A DNA stretch of 64,000 nucleotides from Cololabis saira. Its lineage: Eukaryota > Chordata > Actinopteri > Beloniformes > Belonidae. Position numbers and translations under genes: made by a program. The stretch's first letter is position 1. Each line of letters starts with the position of its first letter. Below the pieces are notes generated by a model, which did not search any database, was not told where the DNA came from, and was given only the letters and a program-made list of their open reading frames with translations. The stretch spans positions 5,474,666 through 5,538,665 of the forward strand of contig NC_084597.1 in assembly GCF_033807715.1 (NCBI RefSeq), read 5' to 3'. This document shows, piece after piece, positions 11,769 through 22,590 of the stretch.

Positions 11769-13313
11769 GAACGGACCGACCAGGTGGACCCAGCGGGAGA
11801 GTACCTCACCATGTGGGACTTCCTTTGCCGTGAAGCGGCTAAAAACGTGCGTGAGTGTTGGGACCCCTTTTGGGGAACACGCCTGGCTCTGGGTGGACCC
11901 AGGAGCCTGCAGATGCAACGGCGACGGCGTCAGCGCCAGCGCCAGCCCCAGCCTGTTCCGGCTCCAGCTCCTGCACCTGTCCCTGTTCCTGTGGTGGTCC
12001 CAGACGCACCTCCCCATGTTCCTGTGGTGGTCTCGGATGCACCTCCCCACGTTCCTGTGGTGGTCCCGGACGCATCAGCCCCTCCTCCGATGATGGTTTC
12101 GGACCCCCCTCAGCTGGCTCCGAGGACTCGTGTCCCCCCCCAGCCGGCTCCGAGGACTCGTGTCCCCCCCCAGCCGGCTCCGAGGACTCGTGTCCCCCCC
12201 CAGCCGGCTCCGAGGACTCGTGTCCCCCCCCAGCCAGCTCCGAGGACCCGTGTCCCCCCCCAGCCCGCCCTGGATGTGGACTCTGGGGACATCTGGGATC
12301 TGTCCCTTGAGGGGGGGCCGGCGCCCCTCGAGGGGGGGCCAGCACCACGGACCCGGGTACCCCCGCAGCCGGCGCCCCGGACCCGGGTACCCCCGCAGCC
12401 GGCGCCCCGGACCCGGGTACCCCCGCAGCCGGCGCCCCGGACCCGGGTACCCCCGCAGCCGGCGCCTCGGACCCGGGTACCCCCGCAGCCATGTCATGTT
12501 CCTGAGCCATGTCATGTTCCTGAGCCATGTCATGTTCCTGAGCCATGTCATGTTCCTGAGCCATGTCCCGTTCCTGAGCCATGTCACGTTCCTGAGCCAT
12601 GTCCCGTTCCTGAGCCATGTCACGTTCCTGAGCCATGTCACGTTCCTGAGCCATGTCACGTTCCCGTCACGTCAAGCCCCACGCCAAGACCGCCAAGCCC
12701 CACGCCAAGACCGTCAAGCCCCACGCCAAGACCGCCTAGCTCCACGCCAAGCCCCACGCCAAGACCGCCAAGCCCCACGCCAAGACCGCCAAGACCCACG
12801 CCAAGCCCCACGCCAAGCCCCACGCCGAGCCCCACGCCAAGACCGCCGAGCCCCACGCCGAGACCGCCAAGCCCCACGCCGAGACCGCCAAGCCCCACGC
12901 CGAGACCGCCAAGCCCCACGCCAAGACCGCCCAGCCCCACGCCAAGACCCACGCCGAGCCCCACGCCAAGACCGCCAAGCCCCACGCTGAGCCCCACGCC
13001 AAGACCGCCAAGCCCCACGCCGAGACCCGCGCCAAGCCCCACGCCGAGACCCGCGTCAAGACCCAGGCCTATGCCTCGTGGGCGGCCCCCGGAGCGTTCT
13101 CGCCGGTCTGGTCGGCCTCGTGGACGTCCCCCCGAGCGTTCTCGCCGGTCTGCCCGGCTTCGTGGGCGACCCCCAGAGCTGTCTCACAGGTCTGCACAGT
13201 CCCCAGGACGGCCCCCGGAACGTTGGCCGTGTGTTGGCCTGGGCCCTCCTCCAGGCCCCCTCCGCCCGCCCTGGGTGGTAGGCCGAGTGGGACATCTGGG
13301 ATCTGTCCCTTGA
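11763..13313 (+). CDS. proline-rich repeat protein of the LTR element
   Basis: A 516-codon uninterrupted ORF. The first ATG (11763) lies in the last 6 bp of the LTR. The N-terminus has [19 protein letters not shown], which resembles the start of fish Gypsy gag proteins (usually MDPA); the normal Met appears to have become Val. The rest is low complexity: about eleven [10 protein letters not shown] units in two blocks, about ten EPCHVP units, more than twenty SPTPRP-type units, and an Arg-rich tail with [10 protein letters not shown] repeats. No zinc knuckle, protease or RT motif. It may be a degenerate gag-like protein or a non-functional frame kept open by repeat periodicity (30-bp and 18-bp units are multiples of three). 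Opposite-strand frames in this stretch are shadows. Confidence 0.6.
   Translation: MTERTDQVDPAGEYLTMWDFLCREAAKNVRECWDPFWGTRLALGGPRSLQMQRRRRQRQRQPQPVPAPAPAPVPVPVVVPDAPPHVPVVVSDAPPHVPVVVPDASAPPPMMVSDPPQLAPRTRVPPQPAPRTRVPPQPAPRTRVPPQPAPRTRVPPQPAPRTRVPPQPALDVDSGDIWDLSLEGGPAPLEGGPAPRTRVPPQPAPRTRVPPQPAPRTRVPPQPAPRTRVPPQPAPRTRVPPQPCHVPEPCHVPEPCHVPEPCHVPEPCPVPEPCHVPEPCPVPEPCHVPEPCHVPEPCHVPVTSSPTPRPPSPTPRPSSPTPRPPSSTPSPTPRPPSPTPRPPRPTPSPTPSPTPSPTPRPPSPTPRPPSPTPRPPSPTPRPPSPTPRPPSPTPRPTPSPTPRPPSPTLSPTPRPPSPTPRPAPSPTPRPASRPRPMPRGRPPERSRRSGRPRGRPPERSRRSARLRGRPPELSHRSAQSPGRPPERWPCVGLGPPPGPLRPPWVVGRVGHLGSVP
12480..12665 (+). repeat. 18-bp coding minisatellite (EPCHVP)
   Basis: About ten tandem copies of an 18-bp unit (CCATGTCATGTTCCTGAG and variants) inside the proline-rich ORF. 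Flanking blocks of a 30-bp unit (12110-12260 and 12340-12490) and a 15-21-bp CCCACGCCAAGACCG unit (12665-13050) follow the same in-frame logic. Confidence 0.9.
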
Positions 13314-13324
13314 GGGGGGGGTTC

Positions 13325-13665
13325 TGTCAAGGTTGACATTCCCCCAGCCTCCAGTTTGCCTTCAGTTTCTGTCTTGCCCCGCCTGTGTCCCATCTGCCCT
13401 GATTGTGTCTGCACCTGTGTCTCGTCATGTCTCGTTATCCCCTCAGTATATCTTGTCTTGTCATTCCTTTGTGCTCTGTCGGTCCGTACTGTGTCTTCCT
13501 CCATGTCTCCTCGTACTTTTTTCACGATCCTGGTTTTTTGTCTATCCTGCTCTGCAGCGCTTTGTTTTGCCTTTTGTGGATTAAATCTTTTTGTTTTTGA
13601 GAACTCCTGCCTCTGGCCTCCCTCTGTCTCCTGCACTTGGGTCCTGAACAAACCAAATCATGACA
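13325..13665 (+). repeat. 3' LTR of the compact LTR element
   Basis: Second copy of the LTR, following the polypurine tract directly and followed by the GAACC duplication. It carries its own set of substitutions and short deletions relative to 11418-11768, so the insertion is not brand new. Confidence 0.88.
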
Positions 13666-14000
13666 GAACCGTAACGTGCACCCAGGTGTGTTATACGTCA
13701 AAATGTGCGCCTCCATCCTGCGACGATGTGCATTACTTTTCTCAGTCAAAAGCGTTACGGTGGCGACGATAGACGCCAAAAAGCGCACCCCCCTTCATCT
13801 GATTGGTCCATATTTGATAGTTCCTATTTTCTGCAATAACCTTTGAATGGTTTGACATAAAGACTTGCGAGTGGTGTCATCGGAAATGGTTTTGAGTCCT
13901 TGACCATAATTAGTGCAAATTATCCCGCCCCTTCTTCTGATTGGTCCATATGTGATAGTTCCTATTTTCTGCCATATTTTTTGAATGGTTTGACATTTAT

Positions 14001-14588
14001 GGTCCTTTTCCACTAGTACCTACTCAGCTCGATTCTACCCATCTTGCGCTTTTCCACTACGGGCCAAGGCGGGTGGAGCCGTGCCAAGCAGATACTTTTT
14101 CTGTATCTTTTCTGCCGAGATTCTAACCGGGCTGAGCCGGCACTATTTCTGACGTCACCTCCCTCCACGCCACCGATTGGTCAGGGGGCCGTCAGACGTT
14201 TGAATCAGGAAGCGGGGAGTCAGCGCGAGAACGACTGGTGGCTCGCAGCGATTTTATTATACAGCGCAAACGTCTGTTTGGTGATCCAACTCTGAGGTGC
14301 AGATGTTCATAAACCTGGTGCTGACGAGAGAATTAAAAAAGGGATGTAGACGGGTGATGAGGAACGATCAGATCCACAGGCGCTCTGTTTTACTCTCAGC
14401 CGCTCGCGGCTGAGAGTAAAGCAAAGGGGTTGCGCAATCGAGTACGTCACAGCAGCTTCACCCCAACCCGCCCACTTCTCACCTGGCTGTGGAAAAACAA
14501 ACAAGGACAAAGCGGCTGGAGCCGGGACGAGGCGTGACGAGGCGTCCCGAGGCGAGTCGGGCTGAGTAGGTACTAGTGGAAAAGAGCC
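14001..14588. mobile_element. TIR element M, copy 1 (Harbinger-like MITE?)
   Basis: Inverted ends GGTCCTTTTCCACTAGTACC and GGTACTAGTGGAAAAGAGCC enclose a GC-rich interior with ATTGGTCAGGGGGCCGTCAG and a perfect 15-bp hairpin (14389-14403 with 14406-14420). It interrupts Y copy 1. The fish family with these ends is usually placed with PIF/Harbinger MITEs, but I could not see a clean 3-bp target duplication. No ORF. Confidence 0.7.
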
Positions 14589-14707
14589 AAAAGAGTCATG
14601 GGTGGTGTAATCGGACTTAGTTTTGAGTCCTTGACCTTTATTGGTGAAAATTGCATGCGCAAGGGCCCGTTCATCGCTGCTTGCAGCTTTAATTATTATT
14701 ATTATTA

Positions 14708-15988
14708 CAATTGTGAAACCCTTAGCTAAAAGTTTGCACTGTAAAGTTATTTTTCAGTCCTCTTCTGAGTTTTATAAACAGATTCCACCTCTGTGGTTTA
14801 ATCCATCACAACCATGTGTCACTGTGAAGCCACAGTTTATTTTTGATCACCTGCTCCCACAGATTTAGCATCTTGTCCTGTGGGATCCAAATCCAAATCC
14901 ATCTAGCTCTCCATCCAATTCAGACTAGCAGCTAAAGCATAAGCAATTTTCTCTGACCCTGAGAGGAGACAAAATTATTGGCATATTGTCTGTTTAACTT
15001 ATACAGTAGACAATCTTTCAATACTGTGGCTCTCTTATTACTGAGCTGCATTAACATTGATGTTTGATATAAGAGACAAACCAGAGTTCTGTCAGACTTG
15101 CTTCAGCTCCGTCAAGAGGAAATTGATTTATTTATTTATTCTCTAAATCTCTGTTCTGAAATAAAAAAAACAGCAACCCATAACGAATTGATGCCAGGGA
15201 CTCATGCTGATAGTCCATAATGTTTCACCGCCTGTTCTCTGTTGAACACGGAGCAAATGGTCCACTGTTTTCATGCCAGCTGCAACTGTGCATCTCCTGT
15301 TCTGCGGTTGGAGGAGCTTGCGGGAGCTCTTGTTCGTTTCCAAAGGGAAATTATACTGCAGTATATTTGAAAATATAAAAAAATGTACCTATAGGGCGCA
15401 TGCTCACAGTCCCTCAAAGAAACTGATGCTTAAATCAAAGACACGACAAAAAAATTGTTGTCCCTACTCAGTTTTGCATAGGAGAAAAGGGTTTGAAATT
15501 AATTTATTAAAGTAGCATGCTACACGTTACTGAAAAAGTGAAAGAAAACTAAATGCCAAGTTAGCTCTTGAATCATGAGAGTATAGGGTTACATAGCACT
15601 GCCCAATGCCCGCCTTTCTCACTTTTTTTTAAATTTATTTATTTTCACATTTTTGAAAGAAGAAAAGAAAAAAAAATACAATGGAATGCGTTTAGAGAAA
15701 ATTAAAAAGAAATACAAAAAAAACAACACCATAAAAAAAAATGTGCTGGAGAGGTCAGAAACCTGAGAGGGCTTATCGAGTGAAATCTCCTCTATGATAC
15801 ACTTCCGACAGTAAAACAAAAAATACTTTAGAAAAAAAACAACACAAGATGATTAAATAATAGTTAAACTAGATATCATAAAAAAATATGATAAAAGACA
15901 CAGCTGAGTTTGTATTTGTCTACTAAGACCCACCACTATATTATCTTAATGATGTCTTCGCTTACACACACGGACAAAAACATTTAAA
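14708..15988. other. no gene seen
   Basis: Intron-like or intergenic sequence with A/T-rich stretches (15620-15860). No motif-bearing ORF or recognisable repeat boundary. Confidence 0.5.
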
Positions 15989-17056
15989 ATTAAAGCTGCA
16001 AGCAGCGATGAACGGGCCCTTGCACTCGTGGCCACGCATATCAGAAATGACACCACCCACAACTTTCTATGTCAAACCATTCAAAAGTTATGGCAGAGAA
16101 AGGTTTTCTAGGGGGCGCTGTTGAGCCATTTGGCCACGCCCATTAATGCAAACCATGAAATATCAAATTTATCGCCAGACCTAGCTTGCGTGCACTATCC
16201 AATATGGACCAATCAGATGAAGGGGGGGGGGGGGGGGCACGCTTTTTGGCGTCTAGCTTCGCCACGGTACCACTTTTGAAAGAGAAACGTAATACACGTC
16301 GTCGCAGGATGTAGACGCACATTTTGATGTATAACACACCTGGGTGCACGTTACGGTTCAGGCTCTGAAGCGGCTGAAGGAATGGCATAAATTTCGCCAA
16401 AATGACGACGATTAATTCAAAATGTTGAAAATGGCCGACTTCCTGTTCGGTTTCGGCCATGGCGCCAAGACACTTTTCTTTAAGTTGTGACATGATACAG
16501 GTGTGTAGCGATTTTTGTTCATGTACGTCAAACCGTATTGTGGGGCTTGAGGCACAAAGTTTTTTCTGTCTGAACCAATCAGATGAAGGGTGGGCGCGCT
16601 TTTTGGCGTCTAGCGTCGCCACGGTAACGCTTTTGAAAGAGAAAAGTAATGCGTGTTGTCGCAGGATGGAGCCACACATTTTGATGTATAACACACCTGG
16701 ATGCATGTTACGGTTCAGGCTCTGAAGCGGCTGAAGGAATGGCATAAATTTCGCCAAAATGACGACGATTAATTCAAAATGTTCAAAATGGCCGACTTCC
16801 TGTTCGGTTTCGGCCATGGTGCCAGGAGACTTTTCTTTAAGTTGCGACATGATACAGGTGTGTACCGATTTTCATGCATGTACGTCAAACCGTATTGTGG
16901 GGCTTGAGGCACAAAGTTTTCTAGGGGGCGTTGTTGAGCCATTTTGCCACGCCCATTAATGCAAACCATTAAATATCAAATATAAGAAAAAGAAAACAAC
17001 AAAAATTCCTACAGATACAATAGGGCCTTCGCACTGTCAGTGCTCAGGCCCTAATA
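15989..17056 (+). repeat. dispersed family Y, copy 2 (end to end)
   Basis: Runs from TTAAAGCTGCAAGCAGCGAT to GTGCTCAGGCCCTAATAA, the same two ends seen in other copies. It contains an internal tandem repetition: the module from the CTTTTTGGCGTCTAGC motif to the CCTGTTCGGTTTCGGCCATG motif occurs at 16238-16460 and again at 16590-16818. No coding. The frames across it are shared by all Y copies only because of sequence similarity. Confidence 0.75.
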
Positions 17057-17617
17057 ACATTAAAAAGGAGTGTTTCGGTATACTTGTACGTAGTAATGTG
17101 CAAAAGCAAAAAAACGTCATACATTTTGCAGTAGCTGAGTATGAGCTCATTCAAATAAAGATGTTTGTCATTCATTACATATAATGAAAATAATGCAGAC
17201 ACAATCATGTTATCAGATCACTCACCTTTTCTCATCTCAAATAGAGGTGTTGGTCACGCTACAATGCTGCAGCAATCTCTGTGGAGGTCCCCGGATTTCA
17301 TCTGTCATGCATGAACCCAGACTCTGCACCCCTGGATGATGAAGACTTGCTCTGCTGCGAGGCATGTGAACAGAATGGATCATATAAATCTTTTACTACT
17401 GCCAACAAAGTCAGTAGGGGGGTGCAAATAGTGCAGTGTACTGTATTTCTCAAATAATTTTAAGAGGAACCATGTTGAATCTCTTGGACAGCAGGAAAGG
17501 TCAGCTGTGTACACAGTGCTGTAAGATGCATTATTACAACATGAGTTAAATATACTATGGATTCAATGTTATTGCTGACATATTTAAACAAGAAGCATAT
17601 GGTTTAAAGGTTTTATC
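17057..17617. other. no gene seen
   Basis: No repeat boundary or motif-bearing frame recognised. Confidence 0.5.
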
Positions 17618-18319
17618 CAGAGGTGTCAAAAGTATTCACATTCATTACTCAGGTAGAAGTATAGATACTAGAGTTTAAAAATACTCCTGTAGAAGTTGAA
17701 GTATCATCTCAAGTTTTTTACTCAAGTAAAAGTATAAAAGTACTGGTTTCAAAACTACTTAAAGTATAAAAGTAAAAGTAATGTAAGGGGGAAAAAAGCC
17801 ATTAAGGACAAAAGCCATTGAAAATGAATGATCTTAGTATAATGCAAATATATTAAAGAAGCATATATGTGTACTATTGAGCATTAACATGTGTTTCAGA
17901 GAGCAGCAGATATGATGACTAGTTGCCTATAAGTATTGTAATGGTGCAAAAAGTCAAACTTCATGTTCATGTTATCATTTATCCTAACCTTTATTGGAAT
18001 GTACATCCAAGTTTAGTTGCAGGAATCTGAGGGAACGGATGTAAGAACAAAACTGGACAAGAACATCTGAAACAACCACAACCAAATTCACTCTATCCGG
18101 ATGGAGCAATTTAACTGGATAGTTTTTATTAAAGGCCGTAATGAAATAGAGGCTGTTTTTAAAATGTAAGGAGTAAAAAGTACAGATAATTGCGTGAAAA
18201 TGTAAGGAGTAAAAGTAAAAAGTCGTCTGAAAAATAATTATTTCGGTGAAGTATAGATAACCAAAATTTCTACTTAAGTAAGGTAACAAAGTATTTGTAC
18301 TTTGTTACTTGACACCTCG
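17618..18319. mobile_element. hAT-like family W, copy 1
   Basis: Starts CAGAGGTGTCAAAAGTATTC and ends TTTGTTACTTGACACCTCG. It is colinear with copy 2 (39911-40623), which has an 8-bp duplication. The copy-1 terminus has decayed (CTCG for CTCTG) and no matching duplication is visible. Internal ACTCAAGTAAAAGTA motifs resemble those of the MITE at 6290-7030. No ORF. Confidence 0.75.
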
Positions 18320-18428
18320 GCTGTGGAGACCTGTGGGCCGGGATGTTCTCTGTGGAGCCCCCTCCCCCCTTGTGGTTGCGGATTATAAGACTTCCTGGTG
18401 TGGACGGCTCCCTGATAACGTTTCCTCA

Positions 18429-19156
18429 CCTCGATCCTCAATTGGGTATGAAGGTACGGCAGCTGCCACACCTTGGCTTCAAGGGAAAATGTAAATGTTT
18501 GTTTTTTAAATACATTTATGGAATTACTCTGTGTCTATTTGTATTGATTATTCTATTACTTAATACTGTACATATAGAATAACTACAAATGCAAACATGA
18601 TCGATTTCACTAGTTACTGCAAAAACTCAAAATCTTAACAAGAATATTTGTCTTATTTCTAGTTAAAATGTCTAATTTTTAGTAAAAGAAAGTCTCAAAA
18701 ACAACCATTTTCACCTGTTTCAAGTAAATTTTCACTTAGAATAAGTAGAAAAATCTGCCAATGGAACAAGATTTTTTTGCTTGTAATGAGAAGATAAATC
18801 TTGTCCCACTGGCAGATTTTTCTACTTATTTCAAGTGAAAATTTACTTGAAACAGGTGAAAATTGTCAAATAACAAGTTATTTTTCTGGTAATGACTCTT
18901 GTTTTAAGTGTAATGAGATTTTTTGACTAAAAATGAGACATTTTAACTAGAAATAAGACAAATATTCCTGGTAAGATTTTGAGTTTTTGCAGTGAGCGAG
19001 ACTGCATTTGAAAAAGTTCCAATTTTCTTGACCACACAGATCAGCTACATAAACTTCTGTGATGAGTATTTGCTGGACGTGTTGATTGATACTCTAGTTA
19101 AGTTCTGTGATTCGTAACCTTGCCATACCTTAGCTTCCACTGAATTGACGCTACTG
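18429..19156. mobile_element. hAT-like family Z, copy 1
   Basis: Colinear with Z copy 2 (30180-30902), including the shared internal hairpin element P. The right end is TTGACGCTACTG. The left end is diverged, and the target duplication is not convincing (GTTTCCTC versus GTTTATTT). Confidence 0.65.
18617..18996. mobile_element. long hairpin MITE P, copy 1
   Basis: The arms ACTGCAAAAACTCAAAATCT and AGATTTTGAGTTTTTGCAGT are inverted. The pairing extends deep into the element (TTGTCTTATTTCTAGTTAAA with its complement, and CTGCCA...TGGCAG near the centre), so a single strand could fold over its whole length. It sits inside Z copies 1 and 2 at the same place, so it was there before those copies separated. 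Confidence 0.75.
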
Positions 19157-20076
19157 GTTTATTTTGCTAAATATAAAAAACATCCAGAGTAAAACTCTCA
19201 AAGTTCAAAACTTTTGAAAGTTTTTGAAATATTATGCAAAGGATTGGATCTCTGCCGTTCTAGCATGCAGGTAGCACACTAACACTTTTAGCAATTTTGA
19301 TATATGCCACTGTGGAAAAGAGGGATAAATAAATGACACTGTGATATGGACACTGATGAAAGAGTGTACAAATTACCCTTTATTATCATGTAGGCTTCTC
19401 TCCCTAAATTATCTGAGACTTTTATATTTATGACCATATGTCAAAAAATCTGTTGTCAGTATCAATGCAAAATCATGAAACTAAATCTTCCTCTTCAGTT
19501 TTCTTGCAACTGGATGAGGGAATGCTCCCCTAAAAAAACACATTATGCTCATTATCATTTCCTCAGTTTGTATAGAAGTGAAATGAAATGTCTCACATGC
19601 GATTACTTACTATCACCATCAGACAGTCTGAGTCTTTTCATGTCGACAGTGCGGGCAATTTTGAGTGCTACTTTTCGAAATGCAACATGAGGAACAGAAA
19701 TACTTCTGCAGTTCTCTCATTTTGAAAATGGCAAAGGCAAGAATTCATGCAGAGCCAAATGGCTTCTAATCCCTGGTGTAATTCCCGCTTGTTAGTGGTG
19801 TAAATTGTGTGCAGTGCCCCAAGCAAAGTGACAGAAAAAAACAGTCATACTTCAAGTGAGGTGAAAAATGTACTAAATAATTCTAAAATAACAGACATTT
19901 TTATCAAAACAGAAATAGCCTATACATGTTTTTTTTTTTTTCTCAAATAAATTTACTTGTACATAGCTTTTTGTCAAACATCAGTGGGGTGTGAATATAT
20001 TTTAAAGAAAGAAAGCATCCTAACATTTTAATTCCTTTTATTATATGATTTCTGTCAGTATTTTGCCATCTTCCCT
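19157..20076. other. no gene seen
   Basis: No recognised repeat end or motif-bearing ORF. Confidence 0.5.
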
Positions 20077-20153
20077 TTAGATCTTGAATTCATCCCTCAC
20101 ACACTGTTCCTCCTCCGACATCACTGCTGGCTATGTGTGCAACTGCACAGCCA
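20077..20153 (+). other. possible exon (weak)
   Basis: A pyrimidine-rich acceptor (TTCCCTTTAG) precedes an open frame reading LNSSLTHCSSSDITAGYVCN then CTA, ending at CCAG|GTTTAT, a possible donor. The peptide has three cysteines and an N-glycosylation-type NSS. I do not recognise the protein, and there is no neighbouring exon to support it. Confidence 0.15.
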
Positions 20154-20654
20154 GGTTTATCCGCACAGTGAAATTAATCCTCAGCAACAGCTTTGAACAT
20201 ACTGTATCGCTGCTGGATTTGTCACATACGAATGCTAAAAGTTTTATTTTAAAAGGTAATAAGAAACCCCTGGAACTTACAGGTGGAAGGTATGTGGCAA
20301 CGCTTACTTATAACCTCCTAAAACCTTGTGCATTTTCTTTTTGTTGCTTTGGTCACCGTTAAGAAATTAAAAATAATGACAGAAAACAAAACGTGTGATG
20401 TCCACATCTGTACACCAGGTCAGATTATCTCTTTGTAGAAGTGCCTCATATGACTGCTCTATAATATATGTATAATATATAATAACGCTCTATTCATATC
20501 CTAAAAATTTGTCTCATGAAACTATTAGGTGCTTTATTTTCACTTTATTCTGGAGTATTTATCCAAATACTAAACGCAGTTGTGAGCACATCTGTTTTTC
20601 TTCATCAAATTGTGACGTTTACAACCTTTATAAGTCAATACCCTTTAAAGGTAT

Positions 20655-20900
20655 TGTGACATGAAAAACACATTTTTCTTGATTTTTTGTGTTTTGTTGG
20701 GTGTCTTGACATCAATTACACCCAAAAAACAACGAACTTTTAACATTCAGTGTATTGTGTGCTTTCTGGGATTTTCCGCATAACTATGCAAAAACGGCTC
20801 ATCAGGTTTGGTGGCGGATCGTTACGTAACGACCAAACTACCACTACCAAAAGTTTTCTACCACTTTTAAATACACAGCATTATGTGTTGTAATGGTAGC
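20655..20900. repeat. dispersed repeat fragment
   Basis: AGGTATTGTGACATGAAAAA, TTTTGTTGGGTGTCTTGACA and GTTACGTAACGACCAAAC recall a frequent fish interspersed repeat, but only one copy occurs in this window. This rests on memory of the family, not on a second copy. Confidence 0.3.
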
Positions 20901-20921
20901 AAGTTAGTTAAACAAGTTGGT

Positions 20922-21390
20922 GTTCAGTAACCGGAACCTCTACTTAGTGTTCATTAAACCTCTAGTTAGTGTTCAGTAAACCTCTAATTAGTGTTTAGTA
21001 AACATTTAGTTATTCTTCAGTAAACCTCTAGTTAGTGTTCAGTAAACCTCTAATTAGTGTTTAGTAAACATTTAGTTATTCTTCAGTAAACATTTAGTTA
21101 TTCTTCAGTAAACATTTAGTTATTCTTCAGTAAACCTCTAGTTAGTGTTAGTAAAACCTCTAGTTAGTGTTTAGTAAACCTCTAGTTAGTGTTCAGTAAA
21201 CCTCTAGTTAGTGTTTAGTAAACATTTAGTTATTCTTCAGTAAACCTCTAGTTAGTGTTTAGTAAACCTCTAGTTAGTGTTTAGTAAACCTCTAGTTAGT
21301 GTTAGTAAACCTCTAGTTAGTGTTAGTAAACCTCTAGTTAGTGTTAGTAAACCTCTAGCTGGTGTTGGTAAATCTCTAGGTAGTGTAAAC
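20922..21390 (+). repeat. 22-bp minisatellite
   Basis: About twenty imperfect copies of an AGTAAACCTCTAGTTAGTGT-TT unit, with a second unit type (AGTAAACATTTAGTTATTCT-TC) interspersed in a higher-order pattern. The last units are shorter and more decayed. The same unit occurs in reverse orientation at 44875-44955. Confidence 0.92.
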
Positions 21391-21599
21391 TCTAGTGTGT
21401 CAGAGTCAGTAGTCATAGTTGCAGCTATAGAACAAGACTATGATAGTTAGTCTCAAATATAGCTTGGTGGTAGATATGCTGCTATAGGCCTATGCTGCAG
21501 GGGGGCACTGACATGATCCACTGGGCGGTGCCTCTCACCCTTCTTCTCTTTTCCTGTTCATGTTTTTATTAATTATAAAAACACAAATTAATTGTTGAA

Positions 21600-22115
21600 C
21601 TTCAAACTTTAAAAATAATGTTTAAAGCAAAAAATAGATCGTTACCAGAACAGTTACAAAATGTGTTCAGATTGGAGGATGAGGACAACAGACTTAAACT
21701 TGATTTCAAACATACTTTTGCAAGGCTAAACATAAAACAAATGTGTATTTCTGTTACAGGTGTAAAATTATGGCATGGACAAAGCAAGGAAATGAAAAGT
21801 TGCACAAGTTTGTATCAGCTTAAGAAAATGTTTAAAAAGGAAAAGATAAGTGCCTACAAAAAAGAAGAAGGAGAAAGAAAAAAATAGATAGAAGAGTGGT
21901 ATTTTTGTTTGTTTTCTTGTTATAAATATGTGTATAGATAGATTGGTGTTCAGTAAGTCAACGTAATTGTATTAACAGAGAGGGGCAGGTATCATAAGTT
22001 TTCTTCTTCCTGCTCCTTTTCTTTCATGGTGATAATGTGTACTTCATGGAATTTTGTACAACATTATTAAGAATATATACCATGAATGGAATAAATGAAA
22101 TGAAATGAAAAAAAA
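21600..22115 (+). pseudogene. LINE 3' end (RT-ORF C-terminus plus 3' UTR), copy 1
   Basis: The frame from 21618 reads MFKAKNRSLPEQLQNVF, then KQMCISVTGVKLW, then LYQLKKMFKKEKISAYK. That is the conserved C-terminal tail of a fish LINE ORF2 (MFKARNxxLPxxIQxxF / ISVxGxxLWN / FKxxYKK), closely like 63585-63856. The upstream RT domain is absent, which indicates the usual 5' truncation. The 3' UTR has CTTCTTCCTGCTCCTTTTCT and ends in GAAATGAAATGAAA then poly-A. Confidence 0.75.
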
Positions 22116-22149
22116 AATTATAAGTATCTCATAGCCATAATTGTTGTCC

Positions 22150-22590
22150 ATCATTCTTGTGCTGGTTTGTTTGCAGGCCAGAGCTTCAGGAGCTGCATGC
22201 TGACCTGCAGTCCCCCCCTGTGAACATCTGCTTCCAACTGTTTATACGGATGTCTGCTATATGCTTGCTGTTCTCTCTTTTTCTGCTCTGTCCAGCTGGT
22301 CTACGGCAGGAGGGTCCCCACCTTAAGATCCCAGGTCCTGGTCCAGCTTTCTTCCCCCCTTATGATCCTGGTCCTGCTCAAGGTTTCTTCCCTCCTAAAG
22401 GGGAGTTTTTCCTTGCTACTGTTTGGCTTAAGGTTTTTTCTCCCACTAGGGGAGTTTTTACCTGACATTGTTTATGTTATGTTTATGTAATAATTACTCG
22501 GGGGTAATGTTCTGGTCTCTGGAAAGATCCTAGAGACAACTTCTGTTGTAATAGACGCTATATAAATACAATTGAATTGAATTACTTTAG
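22150..22590 (+). repeat. fish LINE 3' UTR/tail with (TTGAA)n end
   Basis: Holds the block GAGCTTCAGGAGCTGCATGC, then CTGCTCTGTCCAGCTGGTCT, CTTATGATCCTGGTCCTGC, AAGGGGAGTTTTTCCTTGC, CTCTGGAAAGATCCTAGAG and TAGACGCTATATAAATAC, ending AATTGAATTGAATT. The same middle segment occurs inverted at 476-585. The splice-like GTTTGTTTGCAG at about 22181 belongs to this repeat and is not an exon boundary. Confidence 0.75.

Larger units (their letters stand above)
11418..13665 (+). mobile_element. compact non-autonomous LTR retrotransposon
   Basis: Bounded by TGTCAAGG and ATGACA (TG...CA rule) and by an exact 5-bp target duplication GAACC (11413-11417 and 13666-13670). Two direct LTRs of 351 and 341 bp enclose about 1.56 kb. 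A polypurine tract (GAGGGGGGGG) lies immediately before the 3' LTR. The interior encodes only a proline-rich ORF, with no protease, RT, RNase H or integrase motifs. It must rely on enzymes from an autonomous relative. The sequence after the first LTR (GAACGGACCGACCAGG) does not look like a usual tRNA primer site. Self-priming, known in some fish chromoviruses, is possible but unproven. Confidence 0.88.
11322..14707 (-). repeat. dispersed family Y, copy 1 (split twice)
   Basis: Read on the minus strand, the right end at about 14707 starts TTAAAGCTGCAAGCAGCGAT then GAACGGGCCC, and the left part contains CCTGTTCGGTTTCGGCC. Both are shared with Y copies at 15989, 50689 and 61365. It is interrupted by the LTR element at 11418-13665 and by TIR element M at 14001-14588. 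The distal segment with the GGGCCCTAATAA end is missing. No coding. The element class is unknown to me. Confidence 0.7.

Noticed and set aside
11839..13059. Minus-strand and other-frame proteins of up to 271 codons across the proline-rich ORF
   Set aside because: Repeat units divisible by three keep several frames open at once. The plus frame is preferred because it starts at the LTR junction with a gag-like N-terminus.
14001..14588. 3-bp TWA target duplication for element M
   Set aside because: Flanks TAT/AAA do not give a clean duplication, so the Harbinger assignment is left uncertain.
17618..18319. 8-bp target duplication for W copy 1
   Set aside because: The flanks GTTTTATC and GCTGTGGA do not match, so only the family membership is claimed.
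22181..22330. Exon with acceptor GTTTGTTTGCAG and frame PELQELHADLQSPP
   Set aside because: The sequence is part of a common fish LINE 3' UTR repeat that continues to 22590.
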